A stretch of DNA of 64,000 nucleotides from positions 186,001 through 250,000 of the forward strand of contig JAGLGN010000020.1 in the NCBI GenBank assembly GCA_023144005.1, written 5' to 3'. The position numbers and the translations under genes are program-made. Of the stretch, positions 1 to 8,258 are shown piece by piece. The stretch's first letter is position 1. Each line of letters begins with the position of its first letter. Source of the DNA: a bacterium (GTDB lineage: Bacteria > AUK180). The notes below the pieces were generated by a model. It did no database searches and was not told where the DNA came from. It worked only from the letters and a program-made list of their open reading frames with translations.

Positions 1-6
1 TTCCTA

Positions 7-1821
7 ATGAAGCACAAATTACTCTCATGGGTGCTCTTCTCTGCATACACCGCATTTTCCGTTTTTGTTCTGCTGAAACTTTACGGCAATTGGAATTATT
101 TTGAAACAATGAACCTTTCCTATCTTGTGGGCAGGATTAATATGCGACCAGGATTCTTGAATAAGCCGCTGGGGTGGTTCTTTTCATTCTTCGTCATGGC
201 TATGTCCTTTTTGAATTCGTTTTTTTCAATGGGATTTTCAAAGTCGAGCCATTCGAGAAATATCGTGCCCCATTGGCTGATGATCCTGGCAGCATCGCTG
301 ACGGTGTTCTTTACCAAGGATTGGCTGCTCTTCATTATCGGCTGGGAAACTCTGGGTTGGGCGAGTTTCTTTATCATAATGGGGGGAAAGCAGAAAAAAT
401 ACAAGGATTCGATGAGTTATTATTTCTTCAGCCTGGTCTCGGGGATGCTTCTGATCGCCGCGGTATGGATGATAGGGATAAAATTCCGCACATTGAATAT
501 TCATACTACCACAAGGTCGATGATAATATTGGCGAAAAATACTCCATGGCAGGCATTTCCGACATTGCTTATGCTGACCCTGTCATTTCTGATCAAGTCC
601 GGCGCATACCCGTTCCATATCTGGGCTCCTCGGGCGCATAAATCCGCCCCCGCTGATTTTTCACCCTTTATTTCCGGCATTATGATCAAATTCGGCATCT
701 TCGGACTGCTGCTTTATGTTATACCGATAGTGAGCAAAGGTTATGCCGGCTATTCTATTTTCGGAATGCCGGTATTTGCATGGGTATTTTCATGGCTGGG
801 CATCATTACTTCGGCAATAGCGACGGTACTCGCATTTTCAGAGAATGACGCAAAGAGGTTGATGGCATATTCTTCCGTAGCAAATGCCGGATACATAATA
901 ACGGCGATCTTTCTGGGAACTGCACTCGGTATCAAGGGAGGACTTCTTCACGCCTTCAATCATATGATCTTCAAGGCAGTAATATTTATGACCATCGCCG
1001 CCGTTGTTTACCGGACAGGTGAAACCGATATGAACAAAATGGGAGGGCTGGCTTATAAGATGCCGATAACATTCATGACCTTCCTCCTGGGAATAATCGC
1101 AGCGGCAGGTATCGCACCCATGAACGGCTTTGTGTCAAAGTGGATGATCTATCAGGCGCTGCTTGGGCAGAAGCATTACTTCATGACAGTAGCGATGTTC
1201 TTTGCTTCCACCGGCGCATTCCTCTATCTTTACCGGGCATTACACGCCATATTCCTCGGGCAGATCAGAGAGGTTCACGAAAGAGAAGTTAAGGAAGTTC
1301 CATTCCTTATGCAGATCCCGATGTGGATCGGTATGATACTGATGTTCGGCCTGGGCGTATTTCCCGGATATCTCCTACGGCCTATGATGCCGTTGATGAA
1401 GACCTTCGGAAGTTCCATTTCAGAATCTCTGAATGTCGTCCAGGGTTCGGTTGGGAGCCTGAATACCTTGTTCTCCACGGTGATCTTCATTCTTGGCGTG
1501 GTAATAGCCGCAGCGATATTCTTCCTTTCCGCTAAGACACATAAAACACCGATGATGGATAATTACACCTCCGGGGAAGACCCTGAAGAATGGAATGTCA
1601 CCCCGAATAAATATCAATTTTCTTACGGGTTCTACGAACCCATTACAAAGATGTTCTCATGGGCACTGAAGCGCTCCGTGGATAAAGCGTATTTTAAGGC
1701 CTCATACATCCTTAAGATCATCGGACGGGAGATCAATATGATCTTCACCGATCATAACAATTGGGGTTATGCCGCCCTCCTTGGGCTCTTGGCAATGATA
1801 ATCGGGGGGCTTTTCTTATGA
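7..1821 (+). CDS. Mbx/NuoL-type proton-conducting antiporter subunit
   Basis: Large hydrophobic protein of 604 residues, about the length of NuoL, with many membrane segments. It carries the antiporter-family signatures: a WE pair at Trp113-Glu114 in an early helix, Lys197 in a SFLIKSGAYPFHIW segment, Lys228, and a later HAFNHMIFKA helix. In complex I and its relatives these charged residues line the ion path. It is followed without a gap by NuoH-, NuoB-, NuoC-, NuoD- and NuoI-like genes. That order (antiporter, then M, J, K, L, N in Mbx naming) is the one I know from archaeal mbx operons, where this position is MbxH'. The ATG at 7 may overlap the stop of an upstream gene (ATGA), so the operon probably continues to the left with further Mrp-like subunits. 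Inner-membrane location. Whether it moves protons or sodium cannot be read here. Confidence 0.88.
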   Translation: MKHKLLSWVLFSAYTAFSVFVLLKLYGNWNYFETMNLSYLVGRINMRPGFLNKPLGWFFSFFVMAMSFLNSFFSMGFSKSSHSRNIVPHWLMILAASLTVFFTKDWLLFIIGWETLGWASFFIIMGGKQKKYKDSMSYYFFSLVSGMLLIAAVWMIGIKFRTLNIHTTTRSMIILAKNTPWQAFPTLLMLTLSFLIKSGAYPFHIWAPRAHKSAPADFSPFISGIMIKFGIFGLLLYVIPIVSKGYAGYSIFGMPVFAWVFSWLGIITSAIATVLAFSENDAKRLMAYSSVANAGYIITAIFLGTALGIKGGLLHAFNHMIFKAVIFMTIAAVVYRTGETDMNKMGGLAYKMPITFMTFLLGIIAAAGIAPMNGFVSKWMIYQALLGQKHYFMTVAMFFASTGAFLYLYRALHAIFLGQIREVHEREVKEVPFLMQIPMWIGMILMFGLGVFPGYLLRPMMPLMKTFGSSISESLNVVQGSVGSLNTLFSTVIFILGVVIAAAIFFLSAKTHKTPMMDNYTSGEDPEEWNVTPNKYQFSYGFYEPITKMFSWALKRSVDKAYFKASYILKIIGREINMIFTDHNNWGYAALLGLLAMIIGGLFL

Positions 1822-2708
1822 TTACCATGATATTAAACGCAATTTTATATTCCGTTGGAGGGATAATGGTCGGACTTCTCTTTATCGGCTTGGGCAGGAT
1901 CATAACCGCCCGAGTACAGAGAAGGATAGGGCCGCCTTTCTATCAGCAGTTCATCGATGTGATAAAACTCCTCGCAAGGGAATCCATCTGGCATCATTGG
2001 ATAATGACCCTCGGCTCAATAATGGCGCTGGGCGGATTGATCGCCACGATGGTACATGTCCCCGTAGCCGGTTGGCTGCCTTATGATTCCGGCGGACCGA
2101 TCTTTTTAATACTATATCTCGCAACGATAGGATATCTGGGAATGGCTATGGGGGTTTCCGCTTCGGGAAACCCGAATGCGCCGCTGGGGATCGGAAGAGC
2201 ACTTTCACTGATGCTGGGATATGAAATTCCTTTTGCGGCGATATTGATACTCTTTATAAGCTTAACCGGATCGTCGTCACTTACGGAAATAGCTGCGATG
2301 CAGACGGGTGGTTTCCTGAGCTGGAATATCGTCAAATTCCCTCTGGCGTTCATTGCCGCGGAGATCACTGTACAGGCGATGATGGCGGAGAAACCCTTTG
2401 ACCAGATGATCGCGCCATCGGAAATAGCATCAGGGCCATTGGTCGAGCTCGGCGGAAAATTCCTGGGACTCGGAATGATTCAGATGGCGGTCGCCATTTA
2501 CTTTGAAACGGCTATTATGGTAAATCTCTTCTTCGGCGGCGGGGCGAATATCTTCACCTTCACGCTGAAGCAATTCGGGGTTTACACCATTGCGATACTG
2601 ATAAATTCTGTAATGCCAAGATATAAGATAGAGAACGCGGTGCGTTATATTTGGACGGTGCCGCTCGCTCTTATCATCATTCAGATGCTCATCGTCTTTT
2701 TAAGATAG
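1818..2708 (+). CDS. mbxM: NuoH/MbxM-like membrane anchor subunit (complex I subunit 1 family)
   Basis: A 296-residue membrane protein of the NuoH/HycD/EchB family, which connects the peripheral electron-transfer arm to the antiporter subunits. The family signature is visible near the N-terminus as ITARVQRRIGPPFYQ, and acidic residues in membrane helices are preserved (EIPFA, AAEITVQ, PSEIASGPLVELGG). The ATG at 1818 overlaps the previous stop as ATGA, which points to translational coupling; an open frame does extend further upstream into the preceding gene but without a reason to use it. Its position between the antiporter and the NuoB-like gene matches mbxM. The symbol rests on gene order and family only. 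Confidence 0.87.
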   Translation: MITMILNAILYSVGGIMVGLLFIGLGRIITARVQRRIGPPFYQQFIDVIKLLARESIWHHWIMTLGSIMALGGLIATMVHVPVAGWLPYDSGGPIFLILYLATIGYLGMAMGVSASGNPNAPLGIGRALSLMLGYEIPFAAILILFISLTGSSSLTEIAAMQTGGFLSWNIVKFPLAFIAAEITVQAMMAEKPFDQMIAPSEIASGPLVELGGKFLGLGMIQMAVAIYFETAIMVNLFFGGGANIFTFTLKQFGVYTIAILINSVMPRYKIENAVRYIWTVPLALIIIQMLIVFLR

Positions 2709-2717
2709 GAGATGAAA

Positions 2718-3293
2718 ATGTTAAACGAAATAGAACAAAACAGAAAAGAACGCCAAAGCGCTTGGGAGTATGTGATAAATTACTTCAGAAAAAGATCTAT
2801 TTGGTTGCTTCATTACTGCACCGGCTGCGGCGCAGTGGAACTTCCCCCTGTCATGACCTCCAGATGGGATCTGGAGCGCTTCGGTGTCGGGCCCATGGCT
2901 ACTCCCAGACAGGCGGATGTATTCCTTGTCACGGGTTATGCGTCTATAAAGACATTAAAAAGGATGATACGGACCTATGAACAGATGCCTAAGCCGCGCT
3001 GGGTGATCGGATTCGGCGCGTGCACCATCAATGGAGGCATTTATTACAAATCCTACAATGTGATAAATAAGCTCGACAGGTATATACCCGTAGATATCTT
3101 TATATCGGGCTGTATGCCCCGCCCTGAAGCCATACTCGCCGCATTGGAAGAACTCAGGAATATGATACAAAGAGGTGAAGCCAAGGGCTATGACAGATAT
3201 GTCAAGAATTACGACTGGTATAAGAAAAATCAGAAAGAGATACTTGAAAGAGAAGGGTCATTATTCGGGGAGGCGGACGATGAAAACAAGTGA
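2718..3293 (+). CDS. mbxJ: NuoB/MbxJ-like [4Fe-4S] subunit
   Basis: Small electron-transfer subunit of the NuoB/hydrogenase small-subunit family, which holds the [4Fe-4S] cluster next to the active site. The ligands are visible: YCTGCGAVE gives the CxGCxxxE pair, GFGACT the third Cys and SGCMPRPE the fourth. Two ATGs are close together (2712 and 2718). AGGAG at 2707-2711 touches the first one and is six bases from the second, so 2718 is the likelier start. The protein has about 190 residues. It overlaps the NuoC-like gene by 14 bases. Cytoplasmic face of the membrane complex. Confidence 0.88.
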   Translation: MLNEIEQNRKERQSAWEYVINYFRKRSIWLLHYCTGCGAVELPPVMTSRWDLERFGVGPMATPRQADVFLVTGYASIKTLKRMIRTYEQMPKPRWVIGFGACTINGGIYYKSYNVINKLDRYIPVDIFISGCMPRPEAILAALEELRNMIQRGEAKGYDRYVKNYDWYKKNQKEILEREGSLFGEADDENK

Positions 3294-3765
3294 CATCCTC
3301 AATAAGACCAAAGAACTTTTTCCATACATTTCGACCGAATTGTTCGAAGAACAGCAGGGACGGATCAAAGTCGATAACGAACGCTTTCTTAATGTACTGG
3401 CCTATTTGAGAAACAGTTCCTTTGTTCATCTGGCGAATATTTTCGCGGTCGACTGGATAGAGGAAAAAGAGTTCGAATTGAATTATAATCTCTGGTCCTA
3501 TGACCATAACTCTTCAATAATCGTCAAGGTGGGGATACCGAGAGAGAAACCGGAAGTCACCACGGTTCTTGACCTCTGGGAACATGGCCAGGTTTACGAA
3601 CAGGAGATCCATGAATTTTTCGGAATAGAGTTCGCGGGAAACCCGGACCTCTCACCGCTATTTCTGCACAATTGGAAAGAGATACCGCCGATGAGAAAGG
3701 ACTTCGATACGGAGGAATACTCAAAAAGAGCATTTGATGTCGGGGAAAGGGAAGGTGCAAAATGA
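3280..3765 (+). CDS. mbxK: NuoC/MbxK-like 30-kDa subunit
   Basis: 161 residues of the complex I 30-kDa (NuoC/EchD) family, a structural subunit that packs against the large subunit. The diagnostic segment is EQEIHEFFGIEFAGNPDL, which corresponds to the family's ERExxDxFGxxFxxHPDL signature, followed by the usual PPMRKDF near the C-terminus. I chose the ATG at 3280, preceded by a GGGGAGG-like ribosome site, over an upstream in-frame start inside the preceding gene. The gene overlaps both neighbours (14 bases upstream, 4 bases downstream as ATGA), consistent with a tightly coupled operon. Confidence 0.87.
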   Translation: MKTSDILNKTKELFPYISTELFEEQQGRIKVDNERFLNVLAYLRNSSFVHLANIFAVDWIEEKEFELNYNLWSYDHNSSIIVKVGIPREKPEVTTVLDLWEHGQVYEQEIHEFFGIEFAGNPDLSPLFLHNWKEIPPMRKDFDTEEYSKRAFDVGEREGAK

Positions 3766-4907
3766 TAGATCTATTTACCGACATTACTGAGATCGCGAAT
3801 AAAGACGGCAACAAGGTTTACGATATCTTCTTCGGCCCCAATCATCCGGGAATGCACGGAAATTTCGGATATGTTGTGGACATGATAGGCCATTCGATCG
3901 CCAAGGCAAGGGTCAATGCGGGATTACTTCACAGAGGGTTTGAGAAGATAATGGAGACCAATCTCTGGCATCAGAACCTCTCATTGATCCCCAGAATATG
4001 TGTTGTGGACCCTGATCCGAACGAGGCAGCGTATTGCGGAGCCATTGAGAAAATAATGGGACTGGAAATACCCGAGCGGGCGAAATTCATACGGACCATC
4101 ACATTGGAGATGTCCAGGATGACCTCCCATTTAATGGGGATGGGATCCGTCGGCGGCGCGACCGGGCTCTATACCGTAATGTACCTGATGCTCGCTGACC
4201 GTGACCGGCTGCTTGATATGTTCGAATGGCTGACGGGTGGAAGGATATATCATATTTACAATATCCCCGGAGGAGTCAGAAGAGACCTTCCCAAAGGATG
4301 GAGGGATAAGCTCTATGGATTAATGGATTTTTTTGAGAGCAAACTCAAGGAATACGATGAAATACTCTATCGCCACCCCATCATTCACAAAAGATTGAAG
4401 GGTGTCGGTGTGATCACCGCCGACCAGGCAAAGAAATGGGGAATAACAGGCCCGAATCTCAGGGCGACCGGCGTAAAATTCGATACCAGAAAGGCGTATC
4501 CCTATGCGGCATACGATCAATTGGAATTCGATATACCCACAGAGAAGGAAGGTGACGCATTGGCAAGAGCAAATCTTGTCCGCGCAGAATTCGAGGTGAC
4601 CATTTCAATAATCAGGCAGGCATTGGACAAACTTCCTGAGGGAGATGTCAATATTAAACTGGGCAATCCGCTGAAGTTCAAGGTCCCTGAAGGAGAGGCA
4701 TATGCGAAGGTCGAATCCTCCAAAGGGGAATACGGATATTATATCGTTTCCACCGGAGGTATAAAGCCGTACCGCGTCTCCGTGAGAGGGCCATCCCTCC
4801 CCGCCGGACTGTTTTTATGTCATAAACACCTGCCGGGAATGAGAATAGATGATGTTGCTCTGTGGATGAACACGCTTCAGATATGCGCGCCGGATTTTGA
4901 CAGGTAG
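3762..4907 (+). CDS. mbxL: NuoD/MbxL-like large subunit with altered metal-ligand motifs
   Basis: 381-residue homologue of NuoD and of the large subunit of group 4 [NiFe] hydrogenases. It has the family start (GPNHPGMHG at about 25-33, GLLHRGFEK at about 54-62) and the C-terminal PGMRIDDVALWMNTLQ. Hydrogenases bind nickel with two CxxC pairs. Here the N-terminal pair reads C80-V-V-D83 and the C-terminal pair C375-A-P-D378, so in each the first Cys remains and the second is Asp. A standard NiFe centre is therefore not expected, and hydrogen production is unlikely. The combination of Mbx-like gene order and partly lost ligands favours a sulfur-reducing (Mbx/Mbs-type) or other ferredoxin-oxidising role over a hydrogenase or a quinone reductase. 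Quinone use cannot be fully excluded. Confidence 0.86.
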   Translation: MIDLFTDITEIANKDGNKVYDIFFGPNHPGMHGNFGYVVDMIGHSIAKARVNAGLLHRGFEKIMETNLWHQNLSLIPRICVVDPDPNEAAYCGAIEKIMGLEIPERAKFIRTITLEMSRMTSHLMGMGSVGGATGLYTVMYLMLADRDRLLDMFEWLTGGRIYHIYNIPGGVRRDLPKGWRDKLYGLMDFFESKLKEYDEILYRHPIIHKRLKGVGVITADQAKKWGITGPNLRATGVKFDTRKAYPYAAYDQLEFDIPTEKEGDALARANLVRAEFEVTISIIRQALDKLPEGDVNIKLGNPLKFKVPEGEAYAKVESSKGEYGYYIVSTGGIKPYRVSVRGPSLPAGLFLCHKHLPGMRIDDVALWMNTLQICAPDFDR

Positions 4908-4916
4908 GAGAAGAAG

Positions 4917-6761
4917 ATGAGTATTGACAAAAAAAATATAATCGCTCCCTATATGACATTGAAGAACCTTTTCAGAAAAACGGTAACGGTGAAATTTCCG
5001 AAGGAAGAATTGGATGTATTTCCCGGATGTCCGGGAGTTTCGCCCCAATACAGAGGGATACACGCGAATGATCATGAAGAATGCATAGGATGCGGGGCCT
5101 GTTCCGATATCTGCCCCACCGATGCCATTCGACTGATCGCCTTTGAGGGAGAACCCCGTGAGGGAGCCAAGAATCAAAGGCCGGAGATCGATTACGGAAG
5201 ATGCTGCTTTTGCGGATATTGTGTGGATATATGTTCTACCGGTTCTCTTTCAATGACAAGAAAATTCATTCATATCGAATGTACACCGAAAACACCGGAT
5301 CCTGAAAAAGAAGTTAATATGATCAAGGATAAGTTCATCCTGCTTCCCGATGAGAAAGGGCTGGACGATCTGGGTTGGAACACGCCTACTCCCCTGTCTT
5401 TATTGGACTTGGAAAGGGTCTCTATGGAGCAGTTATCTTCAGATCTAAGGAATGACTCCTTTGTTGAAATAGTGAAAGGATTTTCAAAAGAGCAGGCCGT
5501 AAAGGAAGCTTCAAGATGTATTGAATGCGGAATCTGTACGGATGCCTGCCCCGCGGGAATGAACATTCCGGAATACATAACTGCGATATGGGACAATGAC
5601 AACAAGGCATCAGTGGAATGGATGTACAAGACGAATCCCCTGTCCAATGTTTGCGGAAGGGTTTGCACGCATGTATGTGAAACCGTATGCGCTATCTCTC
5701 ACCGTGGAGAGCCCGTTGCCATCAGATGGCTGAAGCGCTATGCCTTGGATCAGCTGAGCTCTGATGATGTAAAGAGCATTTCCGGCATAGACCAGATAAG
5801 ATCAGCGAAGAAAAAGGTCGCGATCGTGGGAAGTGGGCCCGGCGGCCTTGCGGCAGCGTACTTCTTATCAAAAATGGGATATGCGATCACCATATTCGAA
5901 AAGAATAAAATGGCGGGCGGCGTCATGAGATATGGAATTCCTAATTATAGATTGCCGGATGAGGCACTGGACAAAGACATCGACGCGATAAAAACTCTTG
6001 GCGTGGAGATCCTGACAGAAATTGAAATAGGAAAGGCCAAAAAGATCTCACAATTACAGAAGGATTTCGATTTTGTCATCCTTGATACCGGTTTGCCCAT
6101 AGGAAGAACCATCCTGCCTGATCTGAAGCATGATAAGTTCAATTTGTCAATTGAGATGCTTGAGGATATCTCCAGGGGAGAGGAAGTAACGGTAGAAAAA
6201 AAGATCGCCGTCATCGGCGGCGGAAATGTCGCGATGGACATTGCCCGCAGTCTGGCAAGATTACAAAGGGTGAAATTCGGAGAAGTGAATATAACCGCGA
6301 TATCCCTGGAATCACGGGAGGAACTGCCCGCAGACATCGAAGAGATCGAAGAAGCGATGGAAGAGGGTATCGTGCTTGAGCCCGGATGGGGAAATATGGA
6401 AGTTGATCTCGATAAAAAAACAAATGCTATCAAGGGCATTAAGATCATGAAATGTACACAGGTATTTGATCAGGATCATAGATTCAGACCTCTTTTTGAT
6501 GAGGCGGATGTCAAGACGCTTCAAGTCGATCAGATCGTTGAAGCGATTGGCCAGGCACCCGATTATTCATTCCTTGATTCATATGAGAAGGAAGTCGAAT
6601 TCAAGGGATTCTGCATAAAGACAGATGAGAATGGAAAGACATCCCTGGATTGGCTCTGGGCTGTGGGAGATATTATTGAGGGGCCGGATATCGTACATGC
6701 GGTCTCCAACGGACATATGACCGCACAGGCCATAGACCGGATCGTTGAGGGAAATAAGTAA
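4917..6761 (+). CDS. NuoI/MbxN-like ferredoxin fused to GltD/NfnL-type FAD-NAD(P)H oxidoreductase
   Basis: A 614-residue fusion. Residues 1-120 are a NuoI-like two-cluster ferredoxin: C56-C59-C62-C66 followed by Pro, and C96-C99-C102-C106. Residues 195-260 look like the Fe-S N-terminal domain of glutamate synthase small subunit and NfnL (C201, C204, C207, C211; then C246, C250, C254, C258). From about 300 there is a two-dinucleotide-fold flavoprotein: GSGPGGLAAA (305-314) for FAD, IGGGNVAMDIA (433-443) for NAD(P)H and AVGDI near 582 closing the FAD site. It ends the operon where mbxN/nuoI is expected, so it likely passes electrons between NAD(P)H, the Fe-S chain and the NuoB-like subunit. AGGAG sits just upstream of the ATG. 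There is no glutamate synthase large subunit nearby, so a plain GltD role is unlikely. The preferred nucleotide is not readable. Confidence 0.86.
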   Translation: MSIDKKNIIAPYMTLKNLFRKTVTVKFPKEELDVFPGCPGVSPQYRGIHANDHEECIGCGACSDICPTDAIRLIAFEGEPREGAKNQRPEIDYGRCCFCGYCVDICSTGSLSMTRKFIHIECTPKTPDPEKEVNMIKDKFILLPDEKGLDDLGWNTPTPLSLLDLERVSMEQLSSDLRNDSFVEIVKGFSKEQAVKEASRCIECGICTDACPAGMNIPEYITAIWDNDNKASVEWMYKTNPLSNVCGRVCTHVCETVCAISHRGEPVAIRWLKRYALDQLSSDDVKSISGIDQIRSAKKKVAIVGSGPGGLAAAYFLSKMGYAITIFEKNKMAGGVMRYGIPNYRLPDEALDKDIDAIKTLGVEILTEIEIGKAKKISQLQKDFDFVILDTGLPIGRTILPDLKHDKFNLSIEMLEDISRGEEVTVEKKIAVIGGGNVAMDIARSLARLQRVKFGEVNITAISLESREELPADIEEIEEAMEEGIVLEPGWGNMEVDLDKKTNAIKGIKIMKCTQVFDQDHRFRPLFDEADVKTLQVDQIVEAIGQAPDYSFLDSYEKEVEFKGFCIKTDENGKTSLDWLWAVGDIIEGPDIVHAVSNGHMTAQAIDRIVEGNK

Positions 6762-6772
6762 TTGGGTATAAT
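6745..6772 (+). promoter_or_regulatory. Sigma-70-type promoter before the MATE gene
   Basis: TTGAGG at 6745-6750 and a perfect TATAAT at 6767-6772 with a 16-base spacer. The -10 lies only three bases before ATG 6776 (six before ATG 6779), and no Shine-Dalgarno sequence fits between, so the transcript would be leaderless or nearly so. The -35 lies inside the end of the upstream flavoprotein gene. Confidence 0.55.
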
Positions 6773-6775
6773 GAT

Positions 6776-8125
6776 ATGATGAGAGATATTAAAGCCACCT
6801 TAGCAGAAGGGCCAATAGGAAAGATCCTATTCAAATTGACTGTGCCGATGATATTCGGCATGGTGGCAATGGTGGCTTTTAATCTCGTTGATACCTTTTT
6901 CGTCGGGAAATTAGGAACCGATGAATTGGCGGCGATGAGCTTTACTTTCCCCGTAGTAATGGCACTTAACGGCATTGCTCTAGGCTTGGGGATCGGCGCT
7001 GCCGCGGTGATCTCAAACGCCATCGGCAAGGGCAATATGAAGGCCGTAAGACGGCTCACGACCGATAGCCTGATCCTTGCTGCCCTCATCGTTGCAGTTT
7101 TTGCTTCCCTTGGACTTCTGACTATCAAGCCTCTTTTTAAATTACTCGGAGCAAAAAAAGAACTGCTGCCTCTTATCTACTCATACATGCGTGTCTGGTA
7201 TCTCGGTGTTGTCTTCGTTGTTTTTCCTATGGTCGGCAATAATGCCATAAGGGCGACAGGAGACACAAAGACACCGGCGCTGATCATGATGTGTGCGGTT
7301 ACCATGAATGTTATCCTTGACCCGCTTTTGATCTTTGGATTGGGCCCGTTTCCAAGATTAGGGCTTACGGGAGCCGCTCTCGCTACCGTATTTTCCCGTA
7401 TGACGACTTTCTCGCTATCCTCATGGGTGCTCATCAAGCGCTATAAGATGGTAACCTTTGAGAAAGCGCCGATCGAAGAGATCTGGCATTCATGGAAAAA
7501 GATCCTATATATAGGCCTCCCTTCGGCTTTGACCAGAGTTATCATGCCCATAGGGATCGGCGTTATCACCAAATTTGTTTCAATGTTCGGAAAGGAAGCC
7601 GTTGCCGGCCTTGGCGTCGCAACACGGATCGGCTTCTTCGCCATGACCATAATATGGGCATTATCCTCTGTAATTGCGCCTTTCATAGGACAGAATTGGG
7701 GCTCAAAGAAGTCGGATCGGGTAAGAAAAGGACTGTGGATCTCATACCGCTTCTCATTCCTTTACGGATTGGGGTTATTTATTATACTCTACTTCATTGC
7801 CCCGCTGATAACACCTGTTTTCAACGGCGATCCCGAAGTACACCGCGTATCGACCCTTTATCTGCGAATACTCTCAATGGGATACGGCCTGCAGGGGATC
7901 TTCATCATTTCAAATTCAGCATTGAATGTTCTCCACCGTCCCTTATGGGGAGCTCTTATCACTGCCATACAAATGTTTCTGCTGTATATTCCCCTGGCAT
8001 TCCTTGGAATGAAATTCATGGGGTTGAATGGAATATTCCTCGGTGGTGCGATCTCTTATGTAATTTCAGGATTGATCGGCGCCAAACTTGCGCTGAACTT
8101 CTCAAGAGAGGTTTATCTTAAATAG
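6776..8125 (+). CDS. MATE-family multidrug/cation exporter
   Basis: 449-residue integral membrane protein with about twelve hydrophobic segments in two similar halves, the size and layout of MATE transporters. These export organic cations or metabolites in exchange for protons or sodium. Typical family phrases are visible: PMIFGMVAMVAFNLVDTFFV at the start, GIGAAAVISNAIGKG, NAIRATGDTKTPA at the end of the first half, and FIGQNWGSKK at the start of the second. Two ATGs (6776, 6779) follow a TATAAT closely and no ribosome site is present. The TAG stop (8123-8125) shares its last two bases with the palindromic element that begins at 8124. Substrate unknown. It is probably transcribed from its own promoter rather than only with the upstream complex. 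Confidence 0.88.
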   Translation: MMRDIKATLAEGPIGKILFKLTVPMIFGMVAMVAFNLVDTFFVGKLGTDELAAMSFTFPVVMALNGIALGLGIGAAAVISNAIGKGNMKAVRRLTTDSLILAALIVAVFASLGLLTIKPLFKLLGAKKELLPLIYSYMRVWYLGVVFVVFPMVGNNAIRATGDTKTPALIMMCAVTMNVILDPLLIFGLGPFPRLGLTGAALATVFSRMTTFSLSSWVLIKRYKMVTFEKAPIEEIWHSWKKILYIGLPSALTRVIMPIGIGVITKFVSMFGKEAVAGLGVATRIGFFAMTIIWALSSVIAPFIGQNWGSKKSDRVRKGLWISYRFSFLYGLGLFIILYFIAPLITPVFNGDPEVHRVSTLYLRILSMGYGLQGIFIISNSALNVLHRPLWGALITAIQMFLLYIPLAFLGMKFMGLNGIFLGGAISYVISGLIGAKLALNFSREVYLK

Positions 8126-8242
8126 GGACGGTGGTTAAGAGTGTTAAGAGTTCAATTCCACTAAAAACCGAACATCCCAAAAGATAGGACATTTATAGAA
8201 AATATTTTAAGCAAACCCTTAACACTCTTAACCACCGTCCCT
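8124..8242 (+). repeat. Short palindromic element (non-autonomous REPIN/MITE-like)
   Basis: A 119-bp element with 29-base inverted arms at 8124-8152 and 8214-8242. Both outer ends begin AGGGACGGTGGTTAAGAG; the arms differ at two positions near the inner end. The 61-bp centre has no gene. The arms match the terminal repeats of the transposase element at 62732-63627 in most positions, so this is probably a non-autonomous relative moved by that transposase family. The left end overlaps the stop codon of the MATE gene. Lying between convergent genes, the large hairpin could also stop transcription from both sides. Confidence 0.82.
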
Positions 8243-8258
8243 ACTCTGCTACTCTTCT

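Noticed and set aside
3762-4907. Reading the first operon as a [NiFe] hydrogenase or as ordinary complex I
   Set aside because: The two CxxC pairs are incomplete, there is no NuoEFG module, and the gene order matches mbx better than nuo or ech.
4917-6761. Glutamate synthase small subunit (GltD) for the flavoprotein gene
   Set aside because: It has an additional NuoI-like ferredoxin domain at the N-terminus, lies in the respiratory operon and has no GltB partner nearby.
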